From the NCBI GenBank assembly GCA_021234155.1, contig JAJEKV010000014.1, forward strand, positions 21,221,513 through 21,285,512: 64,000 bases of DNA. Direction: 5' to 3'. The notes under the pieces were generated by a model. It saw only the letters and a program-made list of their open reading frames with translations, did not search any database and was not told the origin of the DNA. Every line of letters begins with the position of its first letter. Position 1 is the stretch's first letter. The position numbers were made by a program, and so were the translations under genes. This document shows, piece after piece, positions 35,035-45,845 of this stretch. Source of the DNA: Isoetes taiwanensis. Its lineage: Eukaryota > Streptophyta > Lycopodiopsida > Isoetales > Isoetaceae.

Positions 35035-35640
35035 CGTGCAGTTGGAAGATTTTGCAACTCTAATTATGGTTGTTCTTGCTTGAATACATATTCTTGATTA
35101 TAGCCCTTTTGGACTCTTGTATACGTTCTTCTTGTAAAACCGTTAGTAAATTCTTGGAGCCAAACGACCATTAACAGGTTGTTCAGATTATGAAACGACC
35201 ATTAACAGATTTGCAATGTGAAAAGCTTTTTAACAGATTCTGTTAAGTTAAAAACTAACATAACATATTCAGTGCGAAAATATAACATAACAATCACATG
35301 TGTGAAAATTGTTTTAATAGATTTTGTAATGTTAGTAATTAACATAACAGCTGGTGTGAAACTCGACAAAAATAATCTTAATTTAGCATAACAAACAATT
35401 GTTTAACTTAAAATTTAATTTAATTTAACCGTACCCTTATATCATTCAAATTCCAATTACTATATGGCGCCCTAATTACGTCCCCAAAATGTCTCCTTTC
35501 CTAGATTTTGCTGTAGGTTGGGTCGAAAAAAAGGGGAGGCCAGGTCATTGATTTTTTTCCCAAAGGTTTGCGGGTGCGGGAAATTTTGTAGCCACTGTGC
35601 ATGGTCACAGAAGGCAGGTTATGCCTTCACGGGGGTTGCT
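35035..35640. other. AT-rich DNA with repeated 'ataac/taacag' words
   Basis: From 35160 to 35440 the sequence is dominated by 'attaacag', 'cataacat' and 'tgtgaaa' words. It may be the right end of a decayed transposon: 'gtaccctta' near 35430 is the inverse of 'ttagggtac' near 31563. Boundaries are not secure. Confidence 0.3.
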
Positions 35641-35687
35641 AAAAGCAGCCCGATTTTGGCGGCCAGATAGGTGGAGCTGAGTAGAAG

Positions 35688-36955
35688 ATGATTTCCTTTG
35701 TGCAGAAAGCGGGCTGCACTGTTGCCTTTCAGGTCATCAGACAACTCATCTATGCAGACGATGTTGACCTCTTAGCTCACACTCCAGAGGATATGCAGTC
35801 TCACTTAGATGCTCTGGATACATTCTGTCAGGCCACAGACATGAACGTCAATCTGGCCAAGACCAAGGTGGTCCTAATCTCATCCTCGCGCCATCCAAGG
35901 CCCCCTTCATTCACTTATCGAGGGTAACAAGTGGAGGTGACACCCACCTACAAGTATCTGGGAGTGGAGTTTCCTTCTACACTGTGTAGCAGCAGGCTGG
36001 AAAGCACTCTATGCAATGCAGAACAATAACCACAGAGCAGAACTATATGATTGGGGGCATCAGGCACATCTGTTCAGGGTATTGGTAGAGCCCGTTCTTT
36101 TGTACGGAGTTGAAGTATGGGGCCCAGTGGTGTCCCTTGCTACTTGGGCGACTTAGAACAGTCGCGAAGGCCTTCTTAGCACGGGCACTTTCGGAGTGAA
36201 ATCCACGGTCCCATATCAAATTTTGTTGCGGGAGAGACGGGTTTCCCCGCCACTTCAAATGCGGCCCTTGATAGACACATCGTCTATTTCCGAGGTGGTA
36301 AATATAGATGATGATCGCTCTCACGCGCTTGGCTTATGCAAAGGCAATGGGACCACAACGACTCAAGAATTGTTGGAAGGATAAAAGAGTGCGGTGGCTA
36401 ACTAGATGGAATGTCGGGAGCACATGTGCATCCAGGTAGAAAGCAGAGGCAGATCGTGGCGACTGAGATGTTACCTTGATGCTTGTTTCTCCGGCAAGCT
36501 TTGGGATTCCGGGGCTCGAGCGGCACATTACAAAGCGGCACATAAATCCCACATTAGAACGAGGCCCACAAGGGCTACCTACGTTCACATCTCGCCCATG
36601 AAAAGCGCGGGCATATTGCCTCCATTCGCCTGATTGCCCACCATCTCCGGATTGAGGCAATCGATGGATTGGGGAGCCACGTCGGGATAGGGTTTGTCGG
36701 TCTTTGCCGGGCGAGTCGTTGAGGATGAGTGTCACACTTTCCAGAGCTGCCCAGCATATGATCAGATTCGGACACGCTATGCTCAGTTGATTAGACCTGA
36801 TGAGCCGCTACACATGATACTGTGCACGACTTCGGTGCGCTCACCCGGATCATACATTCAGGAAGTACTAGACTTGACGGCTCAGATATGCCCCCAGTCA
36901 ACCATTTAATTGATGTCAGCAGAAATTTTATGATTTCATTATATGTGCAGCATGG
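35688..36955 (+). pseudogene. LINE reverse-transcriptase C-terminal fragment
   Basis: The first frame holds the palm motif with the catalytic aspartates (QLIYADDVDLLAHTPEDM) and the following helix (MNVNLAKTKVVLIS), then after a stop YKYLGVEF. A later frame holds LVEPVLLYGVEVWG, the classic region after the thumb. Near 36720-36790 a terminal Cys/His motif appears (EDECHTFQSCPAYDQIR), and then DVSRNFMISLYV near 36920-36950. Order and content match the C-terminal half of plant LINE ORF2. Several stops and frameshifts show it is dead. The N-terminal reverse-transcriptase blocks and the endonuclease are missing. Confidence 0.85.
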
Positions 36956-37230
36956 TAGCATAGTGAGGGAAGGAGGCTCTGCAAGTTTTCAGGCAAATCG
37001 AACTGGAAGGGATGAGACCAAATGGTGTAATTATGATATTTATTTGTTTTGGGCACAGTTAATGATATCACTATATCGAGCATCACTACATTTTTGCAAC
37101 CAATAACAACCATCCTAGCATTTAATAATATCGTAAGAGTCATGACTAATTTGCTAAAAGCTTGAAGTTGTATGATTCAAACATGCTTTATCACAAACCT
37201 GCACAAAAATCAAGAGAAAATACTAGGAAG
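36956..37230. other. LINE tail or spacer
   Basis: No recognisable feature between the end of LINE similarity and the start of the sequence shared with the retrotransposon array. Confidence 0.3.
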
Positions 37231-37893
37231 TACACTAGAAAGGTTTGGCTCGATGGTGGGAGGTCAAGGGTTCAAGTCCCCATAGTACACTTTTATATAA
37301 AAGTTGCTATATAGAGAAATAAGTACTATATGTGTATAAGAAATATGTGAAAACTAAGGTTGGAGTTGGGAGGTCATGTGTTCAAATCTGTGTCGGGGTG
37401 CCAAAAAAATACGTTTATAAAACATATAAAAAATTTTATATGGCAAAAACACGCGTTTTATACGGTCGGGCGCCGGTGGCATTATACGGGTTTCTATTAA
37501 AATTCTGAGATGCCAAAATGCAAGCGGCGCCCGAGTTGACTTTTGGCCCCTTTTTTTGCCGGTTTGATGCTGGATGATAACGTCCTTAGGGTATTTGGAC
37601 TATGCCGTACATGTTGGAGCAAAAATCGCCTCAATCCGAGTTACCTAGAGAAAGTTATGGCCTCCGGAAGAAAGGGACTGCATTATGCCGAAAACTCAAC
37701 ATAACTTCACCTTAATATTTGGAATTTTTCTTCTTAACTGGCTCAATCCTCACATACTTAGGCCAAAACTCATCTTAGTTATGGATTTGGTGTAAGTTTC
37801 CTACATTGGAGGTCCCCTACTATCTAACGGTCTAACGAGTTAGACATGGCCAATGCTATGATCTAGTCTACCAAGATCATGCTCTGATACCAC
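37231..37893 (-). mobile_element. Array: partial 5' leader of the next element
   Basis: Homologous to 50350-51031 (leader of the complete internal region) but lacking about 50 bp around the tRNA-like A box. It ends with a primer-binding site (TGGTATCAGAGC minus, 37881-37892) one base from LTR-B. This shows that LTR-B serves as the 5' LTR of a leftward element that is truncated near 37231. It includes a B-box-like 'gggttcaagtccc' near 37268. Confidence 0.85.
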
Positions 37894-38128
37894 TGTGACG
37901 CTCCCCGAATCCATACGATGCTCCCATCGTATAAATACGGGAAATTCCCCTCCCATGGCGAATCCATCACCACGGAAAGGCCCTCCGTCTGACTCGGACC
38001 ACTTGTGATGGCCAAGTGTCCGGGTGAAGGACACGGAGGTGTCATTCGTCCCACGCCTTTTATGGGAATCCTATATAGCGGAAGCGTACATACATGTTAG
38101 CACCTAGCAACAATACTAATAAATAATA

Positions 38129-38158
38129 CTAGAAACGTGTGCCCGGCGATGCCGGGCA
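38129..38158 (-). other. Helitron 3' terminus and hairpin
   Basis: CTAG at 38129-38132, a 7-nt spacer, then a stem 38140-38147 / 38151-38158 with loop GAT. All eight stem pairs are Watson-Crick. This is the expected rolling-circle termination structure. Confidence 0.9.
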
Positions 38159-38379
38159 TTAGTCGTGGATGCGTGAAGGCATTTATGTGTGTTAGTTGTG
38201 GTTATGTCATGAATGTGTGCAATGCATCCAAGGCAACATATGTGTAGATGCAATAGACACATATAGATAGTAAACAAACGTTTTTTTTTAAGTGCACATA
38301 TAATATGAAGTTCAAACAAAATGTTAAACAGATATATGCAAATACAAAATATTTTTGGCGCAAATAGAGGTTATGTCCA

Positions 38380-38760
38380 TGAATCTCAATGGATCCACGT
38401 CATGAAGAACCTGTCCCAAAGAACTCTAGGGACATCTGTCGGCTCGATGTGAAGCTCAGTTGCGAAGCTTATAGGTATAGAAGCTCCTCCCGTCGTGCCT
38501 ATGGTGGCGAACATAAATGTGTAAACATGCTCTGATACCATGTCCCACACGCGCGACTCAGATTTACCAACAACAATGTTATACTTTGCTAGAAACTCAG
38601 GAAGCTCATAATCACCAACTGCGTCATGTGGGATCGATGCCCAAGCCTTGAACCGTCTCCCATCACAAACACCAATGTGTGTGATGCCTCCTGACCTAAA
38701 GCAAGTTCCCCTGCATGTATACTTGGAGGGGAACTTTTTTTACTCCAACACAGCAACACG
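38380..38760 (-). pseudogene. Unknown coding-like fragment near the Helitron 3' end
   Basis: A minus frame ending at 38380-38390 reads VGDYELPEFLAKYNIVVGKS, then HVYTFMFATIGTTGGASIPIS, then PRVLWDRFFMTWIH. Another frame upstream reads GITHIGVCDGRRFKAWASIP. It directly follows the helicase-like remnant on the same strand but does not resemble it. It may be part of the Helitron's own protein in a diverged lineage, or captured sequence. No family assigned. Confidence 0.3.
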
Positions 38761-38792
38761 TCAGCGGGTGTCATCAACTATCGCATAACTCC

Positions 38793-39550
38793 CTACAATG
38801 CAAGAGCATTATTATATTTTCTAATACCAGATCGGAAGGCATTTCCAATCTCATCCCTCCTTATGTATAGGTCCATGAGAGCTGGAGGAGGTGTCGGGAA
38901 ATGTGGCAATGAAACCTTCCCATTTGAACAACAAAATTTATTAACTTCATCCTTCCAAAGCTCCACAGTGCTTGCACTTTTGGCTCATCCTTCCCGCATC
39001 ACAATAGTGCAGACTTGCATCAGTCCAAGCTATTTTTTTTAAATCCAACCCTTCCCCTTATTATTGCCTCAGTTGGTGGTGCATCTCCATCATCGTCTTG
39101 GAATGCCTCTGCATGCCTCAGGTTCATCCTTCTCATACTAAGACGTGCACTAATGGTACTTGGTTCTTCATGAGCCATACTTGCAACATGAATCCGATGT
39201 AATACTGCTTCCATTGAATCACCCTCTGCAACAATACTCTCGCCCTGCACTAAGGAAATGGTGGCTTGCACTACATCCCCAAGTCTCGAACACTCGCCCG
39301 ATGCTGCTCCAATGGCACAACCATCGGCCACGTTCCCACTCTCGTGTGTCAAACATGAAGCCGTTGTTGTGCTTCTAGGCGTTAAGGTGACATTCTCAAA
39401 CTCTATAGCTAATGCTGTAGCCTTGGCCATGCGTCTTCGGGCTCGACGATTGCTTTTCTCCAGTTTAGTCTCCAACTCCTTAGGCGTTCGATAAGACGAA
39501 TTTTGCCGTACAACATCTGGGGTTTGAGGAAGGTCCAAGAAGCCCAGCAC
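38793..39550 (-). pseudogene. Helitron Rep/helicase N-terminal remnant
   Basis: A 176-codon frame (39550-39020, MLGFLDLPQTPDVV...) contains a basic segment (NRRARRRMAKATALA) and ends VGFKKNSLD. A second segment has the cysteine-rich block seen upstream of the Rep domain in Helitron proteins: KCKHCGA, then after a 1-base frame change WKDEVNKFCCSNGKVSLP, TPPPALMDLY and RSGIRKYNNALAL, ending at a stop at 38793-38795. The C-x2-C-x-A, W-x2-E, CC-x2-GKV-x-LP, PP-x2-L and FR-x2-IR-x-YN order is characteristic. The rolling-circle HUH and helicase domains are missing. Confidence 0.7.
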
Positions 39551-39628
39551 ATGTCTATATAAATTGATGCTTCAATTCCATTGGAATTGCATTGTTGGTT
39601 TAATAAGCCATTAGGCATTCCTGAATAG

Positions 39629-40017
39629 TAATACAGACCATTGCATCCAACACATTTAAATAAAAATCCCCCTGAAACCCCCTTTGGTTTGGGTGCATAT
39701 TCACACGGGGGGTTACTTCGGGCAACGAGAGCTGTCGGATGGGCATATTTGCCCTATATTCCAAGATCTGGACCGAACATAGCGATCCTCGTTTGTGGGG
39801 TATGCATGTACAAGTTTTTGTATACTGTATATTGAGGTTTGCAAAATACTATAAGATTTGAGGGAATGTACTTAATGGTGTTAATTTTGTACATGTATTG
39901 TAAGTTTTTAGGGGCTCTCGCTGCCCTACGTAACCCCCCGTGTGAATATGCACCCAAACCAAAGGGGGTTTTAGGGGGATTTTTATTTAAATGTGTTGGA
40001 TGCAATGGCCTGTATTA
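39629..40017. mobile_element. Foldback MITE with ~105-bp terminal inverted repeats
   Basis: Left arm 39629-39735 (taatacagaccattgcatcc...) and right arm 39911-40017 are inverted copies, including 'cccccgtgtgaatatgcacc' and 'aaccaaagggggt'. The middle is about 175 bp and non-coding. A partial second copy lies at 9040-9190. TAA/TTA at the outer ends might be a PIF/Harbinger-type duplication, but this is not certain. Confidence 0.75.
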
Positions 40018-40049
40018 ATAATGTTTCATATGTTGGTAGTTGAAAAAAA

Positions 40050-40240
40050 AAATTTGGGCCCTTCGGGCCCTAACAAAATCAGACAAAAGAAAACAAGATA
40101 AACGCATTGTAAAAAAACTGAGGTGCTGCACCACATACTCAAAATATAAAAAGCATTTTAGGATTTGCCAAATCACATACTCAAGTTATATCGAGTATTT
40201 TAAAATATGCCAAATAGTTAAAGAAGTACTTGTTTCTTAT
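40050..40240. repeat. Short hairpin and AT-rich tandem repeat
   Basis: Begins with gggcccttcgggccc, a perfect 6-bp stem with TTC loop. Two imperfect copies of a roughly 45-bp unit follow (cacatactcaa...ttgccaaat, from about 40132 and 40174). Confidence 0.5.
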
Positions 40241-40244
40241 GGTT

Positions 40245-40544
40245 TCAAAACATGGACACTGCATCTGGCCTCAATCTTTCGTCCTGCATTTTCCCAAAGC
40301 ATTCTAAAGCATGGAAGGTATGACCATGCTGGACATACCCAGAAATGATTGTATTCCACAATCCAACATCCCGCATTGGCAATGTGTGAAAGACTTCATG
40401 TGCCTCTTCCAAGCAACCACATTTTGCATACATGTCTACAAGAGCATTTGCTACTGCTGCATCAAACTGGAAACCCTTCTTGATAATTTGCTCATAAATA
40501 TGCCTTGCTCTATCCATGGACCCAGTGCTGCTGAATGCTTTCAA
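40245..40544 (-). pseudogene. PPR gene fragment captured in the Helitron
   Basis: A 99-codon frame: SSTGSMDRARHIYEQIIKKG, then DAAVANALVDMYAKCGCLEE, LPMRDVGLWNTIISGYVQHG, and FGKMQDERLRPDAVSMF. This is about three consecutive PLS-type PPR repeats without N- or C-terminus. It is not a copy of the PPR gene at 10.1-11.5 kb: the repeats differ throughout. It lies directly downstream (same strand) of the CPN60 fragment, so the two may be co-transcribed from a promoter inside the Helitron. Confidence 0.85.
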
Positions 40545-40627
40545 AATGGCCCATCATATACTCATGAATGTACCTGCCTCTTTCAATGGCCCTAATCTTT
40601 GGCACTTGGCGAAGATCATATCAAGGT

Positions 40628-41044
40628 TCAATTAACACTTTCCAAAAGTTTCCCAACAATTACGGCTCCTTCAACACGTGCATTTGCAGCAATAGTGTAT
40701 GCAGGAGTCTGCAAGAAGGCATTACAGGAAGCACCATCAATATCATTTCTTAACTCATGATGGTGCATAAAGACATTGTTGACAGACCTTCAATGCATTT
40801 TGGATAATTTGAACACCAATTTTCTGATCAAAATTCTCCATTGAAACTTTATCTAGCTCTTTTGCAACATGCAGCAATGCTACTCCACCACCTGGAAACT
40901 TTATTTATGAGTAATGCCCAGAAGCTTTGGGCAAAAATCTTTTCTTACCAGGCACGATACCCTCTTCAATAGCTGCTTTGGTAGCATTAAGAGCATCAGT
41001 GACCCTGTCTTTCTTTTCCCCAACCTCCAATTCGTTTGCTGCCT
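40628..41044 (-). pseudogene. Mitochondrial chaperonin CPN60 (HSP60) gene fragment
   Basis: Three exons with their introns retained. Exon a, 41044-40949: [20 protein letters not shown], then [12 protein letters not shown]. Exon b, 40891-40788: [20 protein letters not shown], then [14 protein letters not shown]. Exon c, 40718-40628: TPAYTIAANARVEGAVIVGK, then LLES followed by a premature stop. The [17 protein letters not shown] and GGGVALL blocks are typical of group I chaperonins, and [13 protein letters not shown] is close to plant mitochondrial CPN60. Only about 90 of some 575 residues are present. Intron retention shows capture at the DNA level, as Helitrons do, and rules out retroposition. 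Confidence 0.88.
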
Positions 41045-41754
41045 GATAACATCGAATTAAAAAAACCTATGGATGGCTGGGAGAGCATGGATGGCTGCTC
41101 CATGTGCTCCAAACCCTGTTTAATCAGACAAAAACAAAGGAGAATCTATAGCTTACTGCGAAAAAGGAACAAAAACAGTGTCTTCATCTCCCATCACAAA
41201 CCAGTGCATCCAATTTAGGAGGTACGAACGCATCCAATAGGTCAGAACTATCCAATGCTGTATTCAATAGGTCAAGACATCTTATAGATGTATCATCGCC
41301 ACGAGACAAGGTTTCAGTCTCCTCACTGCTTGCTTCATTCTGCATCCTGGCGACTGGATAACAAAAACATCAACACCAGTTAAATCAAAGAAACCGTCAA
41401 GTATTTCTGTTGAAAAGATGCTTACAGATTTTTGTAAAATCCTTCGTTGCAAGCAATAGTAGGTATCAAGAGCGGCAGCCGCTACTTCGCCCAAAAACAT
41501 GAACACCAATAAGTAAACTTAAAAAAAAATCAAAGAAACCGACAAGTAGTTCCGCAGCTTACACAGTATTTTCGAGTCGCAGTTGTCGAATCACTGGATT
41601 TGCCTCTTCCAGCTGAACTGTTCTGCTAAAATGCCGAAAGAGGGCAAAGCTTTTTTGATTTCGTAGCCTGCTTGCTTGATTCTTTGCTCTTACCGGAATG
41701 GTATATCGAAGAAAGGCATCGGATTTTCCATTGGCTTTTCAGTCGTGACGTTGC
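41045..41754. other. Helitron interior, unassigned
   Basis: Could be CPN60 intron or flank carried with the exon fragments. A 75-codon minus frame (41509-41282) has no recognised motif. Confidence 0.3.
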
Positions 41755-42094
41755 AGAGTTCCGATCTGATGCCAAGAAGGAGTTTTTCTGGAGACACTGC
41801 CGGATGCTGAAGGAAGCCAATAAGTTCCCAAACACATAACCCTAAAATGGGTTATCTCGAGGCTTGCATGTCGAGCAGAATAATAGTACAAGAAAATACA
41901 ATAATATAAAAAGAAATATATGACATATGGGTCTAAACCATTGGAATTAGGCATCAAAATTAGTTTAAGCGTATGCGCACTCTAGATATACTAATTAGTA
42001 TACCTCATCAAATACATCTATGAAATCATATAAAAACCTTAGGAAAAAACGTACAAAAATACAAAAGAAACCCCCTGTTATAATGCTACATATT
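41755..42094 (-). repeat. Partial copia LTR inside the Helitron
   Basis: The inverse of this stretch matches the right half of the LTR at 7387-8144, from 'aatatgtagcat' through 'ataacccattttagggttat' to the primer-site-like 'ttggcatcagatcgg'. It abuts the internal Helitron 3' end at 42095 exactly. It is therefore interpretable as flanking DNA of an older Helitron location. Confidence 0.75.
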
Positions 42095-42126
42095 CTAGTA
42101 AATGTGTGCCCAGCGTTGCCGCGCAT
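42095..42126 (-). other. Second, internal Helitron 3' terminus
   Basis: CTAG (42095-42098) followed by 'taaatgtgtgcccagcgttg', aligning with the outer terminus (38129) over about 34 bases with only a few differences. The corresponding stem (tgcccagc / gccgcgca) has two mispairs, so it should terminate less efficiently. Orientation is the same as the outer end. The adjoining base is A rather than the expected T. Confidence 0.65.
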
Positions 42127-42365
42127 AAGCAGTTGAGTGTTAACTCAAAGCACGCAGGGACTGGAGTTGCATAAATGTCTGTATCGTAAGGCTGTAAATC
42201 CATCTTTGGGGGTGGGTGGGGGCATGGCAAGATAACATATTTGTTTTTGGATGACAATTGGGATGCAAGTACTTTAGGTAGATTCTAACATCAACACAAT
42301 ATTACACAATCAATATCTGGGCATTGAAAACTCTGCAATATCAAGAAGCTCACATTTACTCCCCT

Positions 42366-42666
42366 CATCTCGCATTTACTTTGAGATACATGTTTAGATA
42401 CATGTTTATAAGTGGAGTTCAACCACGTAGAAGGCTAGAATCATAATAGATTTGGATCGTCATTTTGCATAATATAGGATACATTCTAAATACAATAGGT
42501 GGCAGTGCTCTCCTTAGCTCACATTTATGTTGAGATTGGTTGAGATGCATGTCTATAAGTGAAGTTCAACCACTTAGCAAAGCCAGAATCATAATAAATT
42601 TGGATCGTAATTTTGCGTATTATAGAATACATCATAAATGCAATAGGTGGCAGTGCTCCCCTAAGC
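42366..42666. repeat. Two-copy tandem repeat, about 145 bp
   Basis: Both copies contain 'gttcaaccac', 'agaatcataata', 'tttggatcgt' and end 'aataggtggcagtgctc'. They are clearly diverged. Non-coding. Confidence 0.7.
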
Positions 42667-44430
42667 TACATATATATGGATTTATAAACTCAAACTTCAT
42701 GATCTTCATGCCTTGACTTTATCAATCAAGGATATGCAAGCCTCCAAGTAGTCACATGTAAATTGCCCATTGCAAATCGCTCTTTAAGTCCATCTAAAGA
42801 AAACTTAGCAATAGCTTGTTGATTTATCTTCTTATCTATAAAAAAGCACCATGTACAAATAGGTAAAATGATCCAATTTCAATAACTCACAGGCGTGTAT
42901 AGAGAAATAAATCCTTGCAGACAATCAAATTCATTCAAATGACAAATCAAAACTGTTAAACAGAGAGTGTGAATCACATGCCTCAAGTTCACAACAAATG
43001 AGATAAAAGACTATTGAGTTAGAGAACTTAAAAACCATTATATTACGATAATAAAATGACAAACACTATATATCTACAAATAAATGGCAACTATGTATGG
43101 CAGGAGAACAAAAGTTGAAAGCATTTTTGTTGCTTTCCTTGTTTCCTTAATTACTTGGCCTGCTAATTGTCATGCCCTAAGACTGCATATTATCACATGA
43201 TAATTTGGGACTCAACTTTCATACAATGAAGGGCTTTCTGGACTTTCGGACCCATCATCTCAATCTTCATTGGATCTTCATTAATTGTGCTTACCATTGC
43301 CAATTATCATATGCTTCAATAAAATGCATCTTCCAAGGCACTGCTACATATCCAGCAAGGCAGCAACCTCTTCTTTCATTCCATTCGATTTCTTTTCATC
43401 TTGTCTAAAAACCTGTAAAAACTCCACAATAGCATAAACTCCTCTTACCACAAACAACAAAGGGAGCTTACAACTGCTTCTTCCATGACTTCAAATAGAA
43501 ACACAATAGTTGAACCATCAAATGATGTCAACAACTGCCGTGCTATGCCAGATGATAAACAATGAGCAAAAAAGCTCTCTAGAACAATGGTCCTTCCAAG
43601 CCAAACTCAGAAATCTGCTAGAGCTGCTACATCCCTGCATTTATAAATATAATTACATCAGGACATAAATTGCACAATTAGAAGGAAACATCGTCCGACT
43701 AATTTATAACCCTATGCACTAAAGTGAAGACTATTGCCTAAAAAGAGCATGACAATTTGCTAAAGGTTTAGATAGCTTCAAAATCTCCGCAGCTCAATGC
43801 AAGAGGGTAACATCATATGTCCCAGGAGGTATTTAGCATGCATACCTTAGGTGTGCTTGTCTCATGCCATTCACTTCGGCTTCAATTTCCACACTTCGGC
43901 TTCAATTTTCACTGCTTTCATAAATGTAACATGTGACCTCCTGCATATTGGACCTGCCTACTAATAATAATTTCATGTAGGTCTTCCATGTGCATGGAAC
44001 ATATAGCTACACATGATTTTGAAACCTTCAGAATTGGATATGCACTCCTAAATCCAAAAAACGCCCTCTGCCAAAGACGCAAAATGTTAATATTGCTTTC
44101 GCAAAGATTTTCTCTAAGCATTTAGAAGAACAAAATGAGAAAATATAGAAGTATCTTGGAAAGAAAATGCGGAAAGAAAAAAAAGGGTTTTTACCTGTGG
44201 ATCTACACCAATAGACTTGCAAAAAAGCAAGCTCTGCACCAAAAACCCTTTGAAACAAATACCCACTCTAGAGCCATACTCTTCAGATGATTTGAAAATG
44301 GCTCTATGAAGATTTTTCACAAAGAACTTGATTGGGGAATAAAAGTCTATGCATTCCAACATGGTATCGGAAGGGGAATAAAAGTGCGAAGGGATGAATT
44401 GGATCCAGAAATCAAGAATTGCAACCTATA
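42667..44430. other. Helitron interior without assigned genes
   Basis: A minus frame starting 44362 (MLECIDFYSPIKFFVKNLHR, then GICFKGFLVQSLLF) runs to a GTAAAA donor near 44194 and looks exon-like, but I cannot name a family. The rest is AT-rich and without signals. Confidence 0.3.
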
Positions 44431-45405
44431 GCTTTTTAGTAAATGCATCTTTATATGCATAACCAAAATCAATATTGATAGCAGATAGAATGTTCTGTAG
44501 CAAAAGTAACCAAACCCATTGATCAAGCTATTTAGCTTTGGAAGGATGGATTTATGAAACCGAACACTTTCTATTCCAGTCACTCTAAGAAAAATGTACC
44601 TCTCAGACCTAAAGCCTTTTTTAAACCAACATAACATTACTATGGAAAATATACGGACCTAGAGGCAGTTTGAATCAACACATTGTTTACCACGGCAAGT
44701 AGAAAATGGCTTGCAATATTCTCCCCATTTTTGCATGATGCTGGATGATACTATCTACAGCCATAGGGCAGTGCACCACAAGACTCTAAGTTCGGCATAT
44801 GATGCAAGTTAGCATGAACAGTACATACAAACCAAGCTCCTGGGAGCTCTATCTACACAAGGCAGTCTACACTTCAAGAATTACAGGGCAATGTTGTTAT
44901 GGTTTAATGGATTAGCAGAGCAGGCCAGATATGGCTGTCAAATAAGCTTTAACCGTCCCGTCTCTAAAGCAATATTTGAGACTAAATGTTTATTGAGACC
45001 TGCTTTCTCAGTAATAACTGCAGTTTAGAGCAGAAAGCAGGTCTGGCTAACGGAGATTTGAATCTTAAGTGACCACATGGTATCAGATATCCACAGCTCA
45101 GTAGATGCATCTTCGTATGCATAACCAAAATCAATATTGATAGCCCCTGCAAGTCATGTTCTGAGTTTCTTTGCATGATGCTGGATGACACTATCTACAA
45201 CCATAAGACAGTGCACCATATGACATTTCAAGTATCCGCAGATCATGCAAGCTAACATGAACAGTACATACCTGTTTGAATCCTTGGACATGTGAAAATT
45301 GTGACCAACACCAAACACTGCTTAAATAGTATTTAAGTAGTATTTAAGTAGCTCTATCTGCACATTGCGTTCTACACTTCAAGAAATACAGGGCAATTCA
45401 AGAAT
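44430..45405. repeat. Diverged duplication inside the Helitron
   Basis: Blocks 'tatgcataaccaaaatcaat', 'tgcatgatgctggatga', 'aacatgaacagtacatac' and 'tctacacttcaagaa' occur in the same order at about 44440-44890 and again at about 45105-45390. This is an internal tandem duplication of roughly 450 bp reduced to about 290 bp in the second copy. Confidence 0.6.
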
Positions 45406-45845
45406 GGGCTTATTCAAGAATGAGAAATTCAGACAAAGAAACAGAGAATAGGGCTATTTGCAAATGGAGAAAAGGCAACAAACATTTACATGATGTCGGC
45501 AACACTCCAAAATAAGAACTGGAGAGACGCCCTGCTTTTCCTCCTTCCAAACATAAAGCTTGCTTACCTGCAAAGGGAGTAGGATCATCCTTATTGCATA
45601 CGGAGGATAAATAGAGAAAGTTCATACCTAGAGTGAAGGAAGCCACAATCCTTCATTAACTATAGAAGCAGCGCCCTTCATTGTCACGACTGCGAGAACT
45701 TGAGCCGAGCTTCAACAACAATCCGGAAAGAGCTTCAAAATATAGTCGGAAAACAGGGCCATTGAATCAAGGATGAAACCAGTGAAAGACATGAGGATAA
45801 CTGAAACTTCGTGATGGATCTGACGTGCTGTTTGCAGATAAAATG

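Noticed and set aside
31564-35435. A 3.9-kb terminal-inverted-repeat transposon (ttagggtac ... gtaccctta)
   Set aside because: The matching ends are only about 9 bp with a mismatch, no clear TSD was found, and no transposase is visible.
37894-38128. Reading this piece and 46225-47576 as two separate truncated LTRs
   Set aside because: They join base-exactly into one LTR collinear with LTR-C, with a Helitron between them.
40054-40072. GGGCCC-TTC-GGGCCC hairpin as a terminator or regulatory RNA
   Set aside because: It is a short isolated stem in a plant transposon interior; nothing around it suggests an RNA gene.
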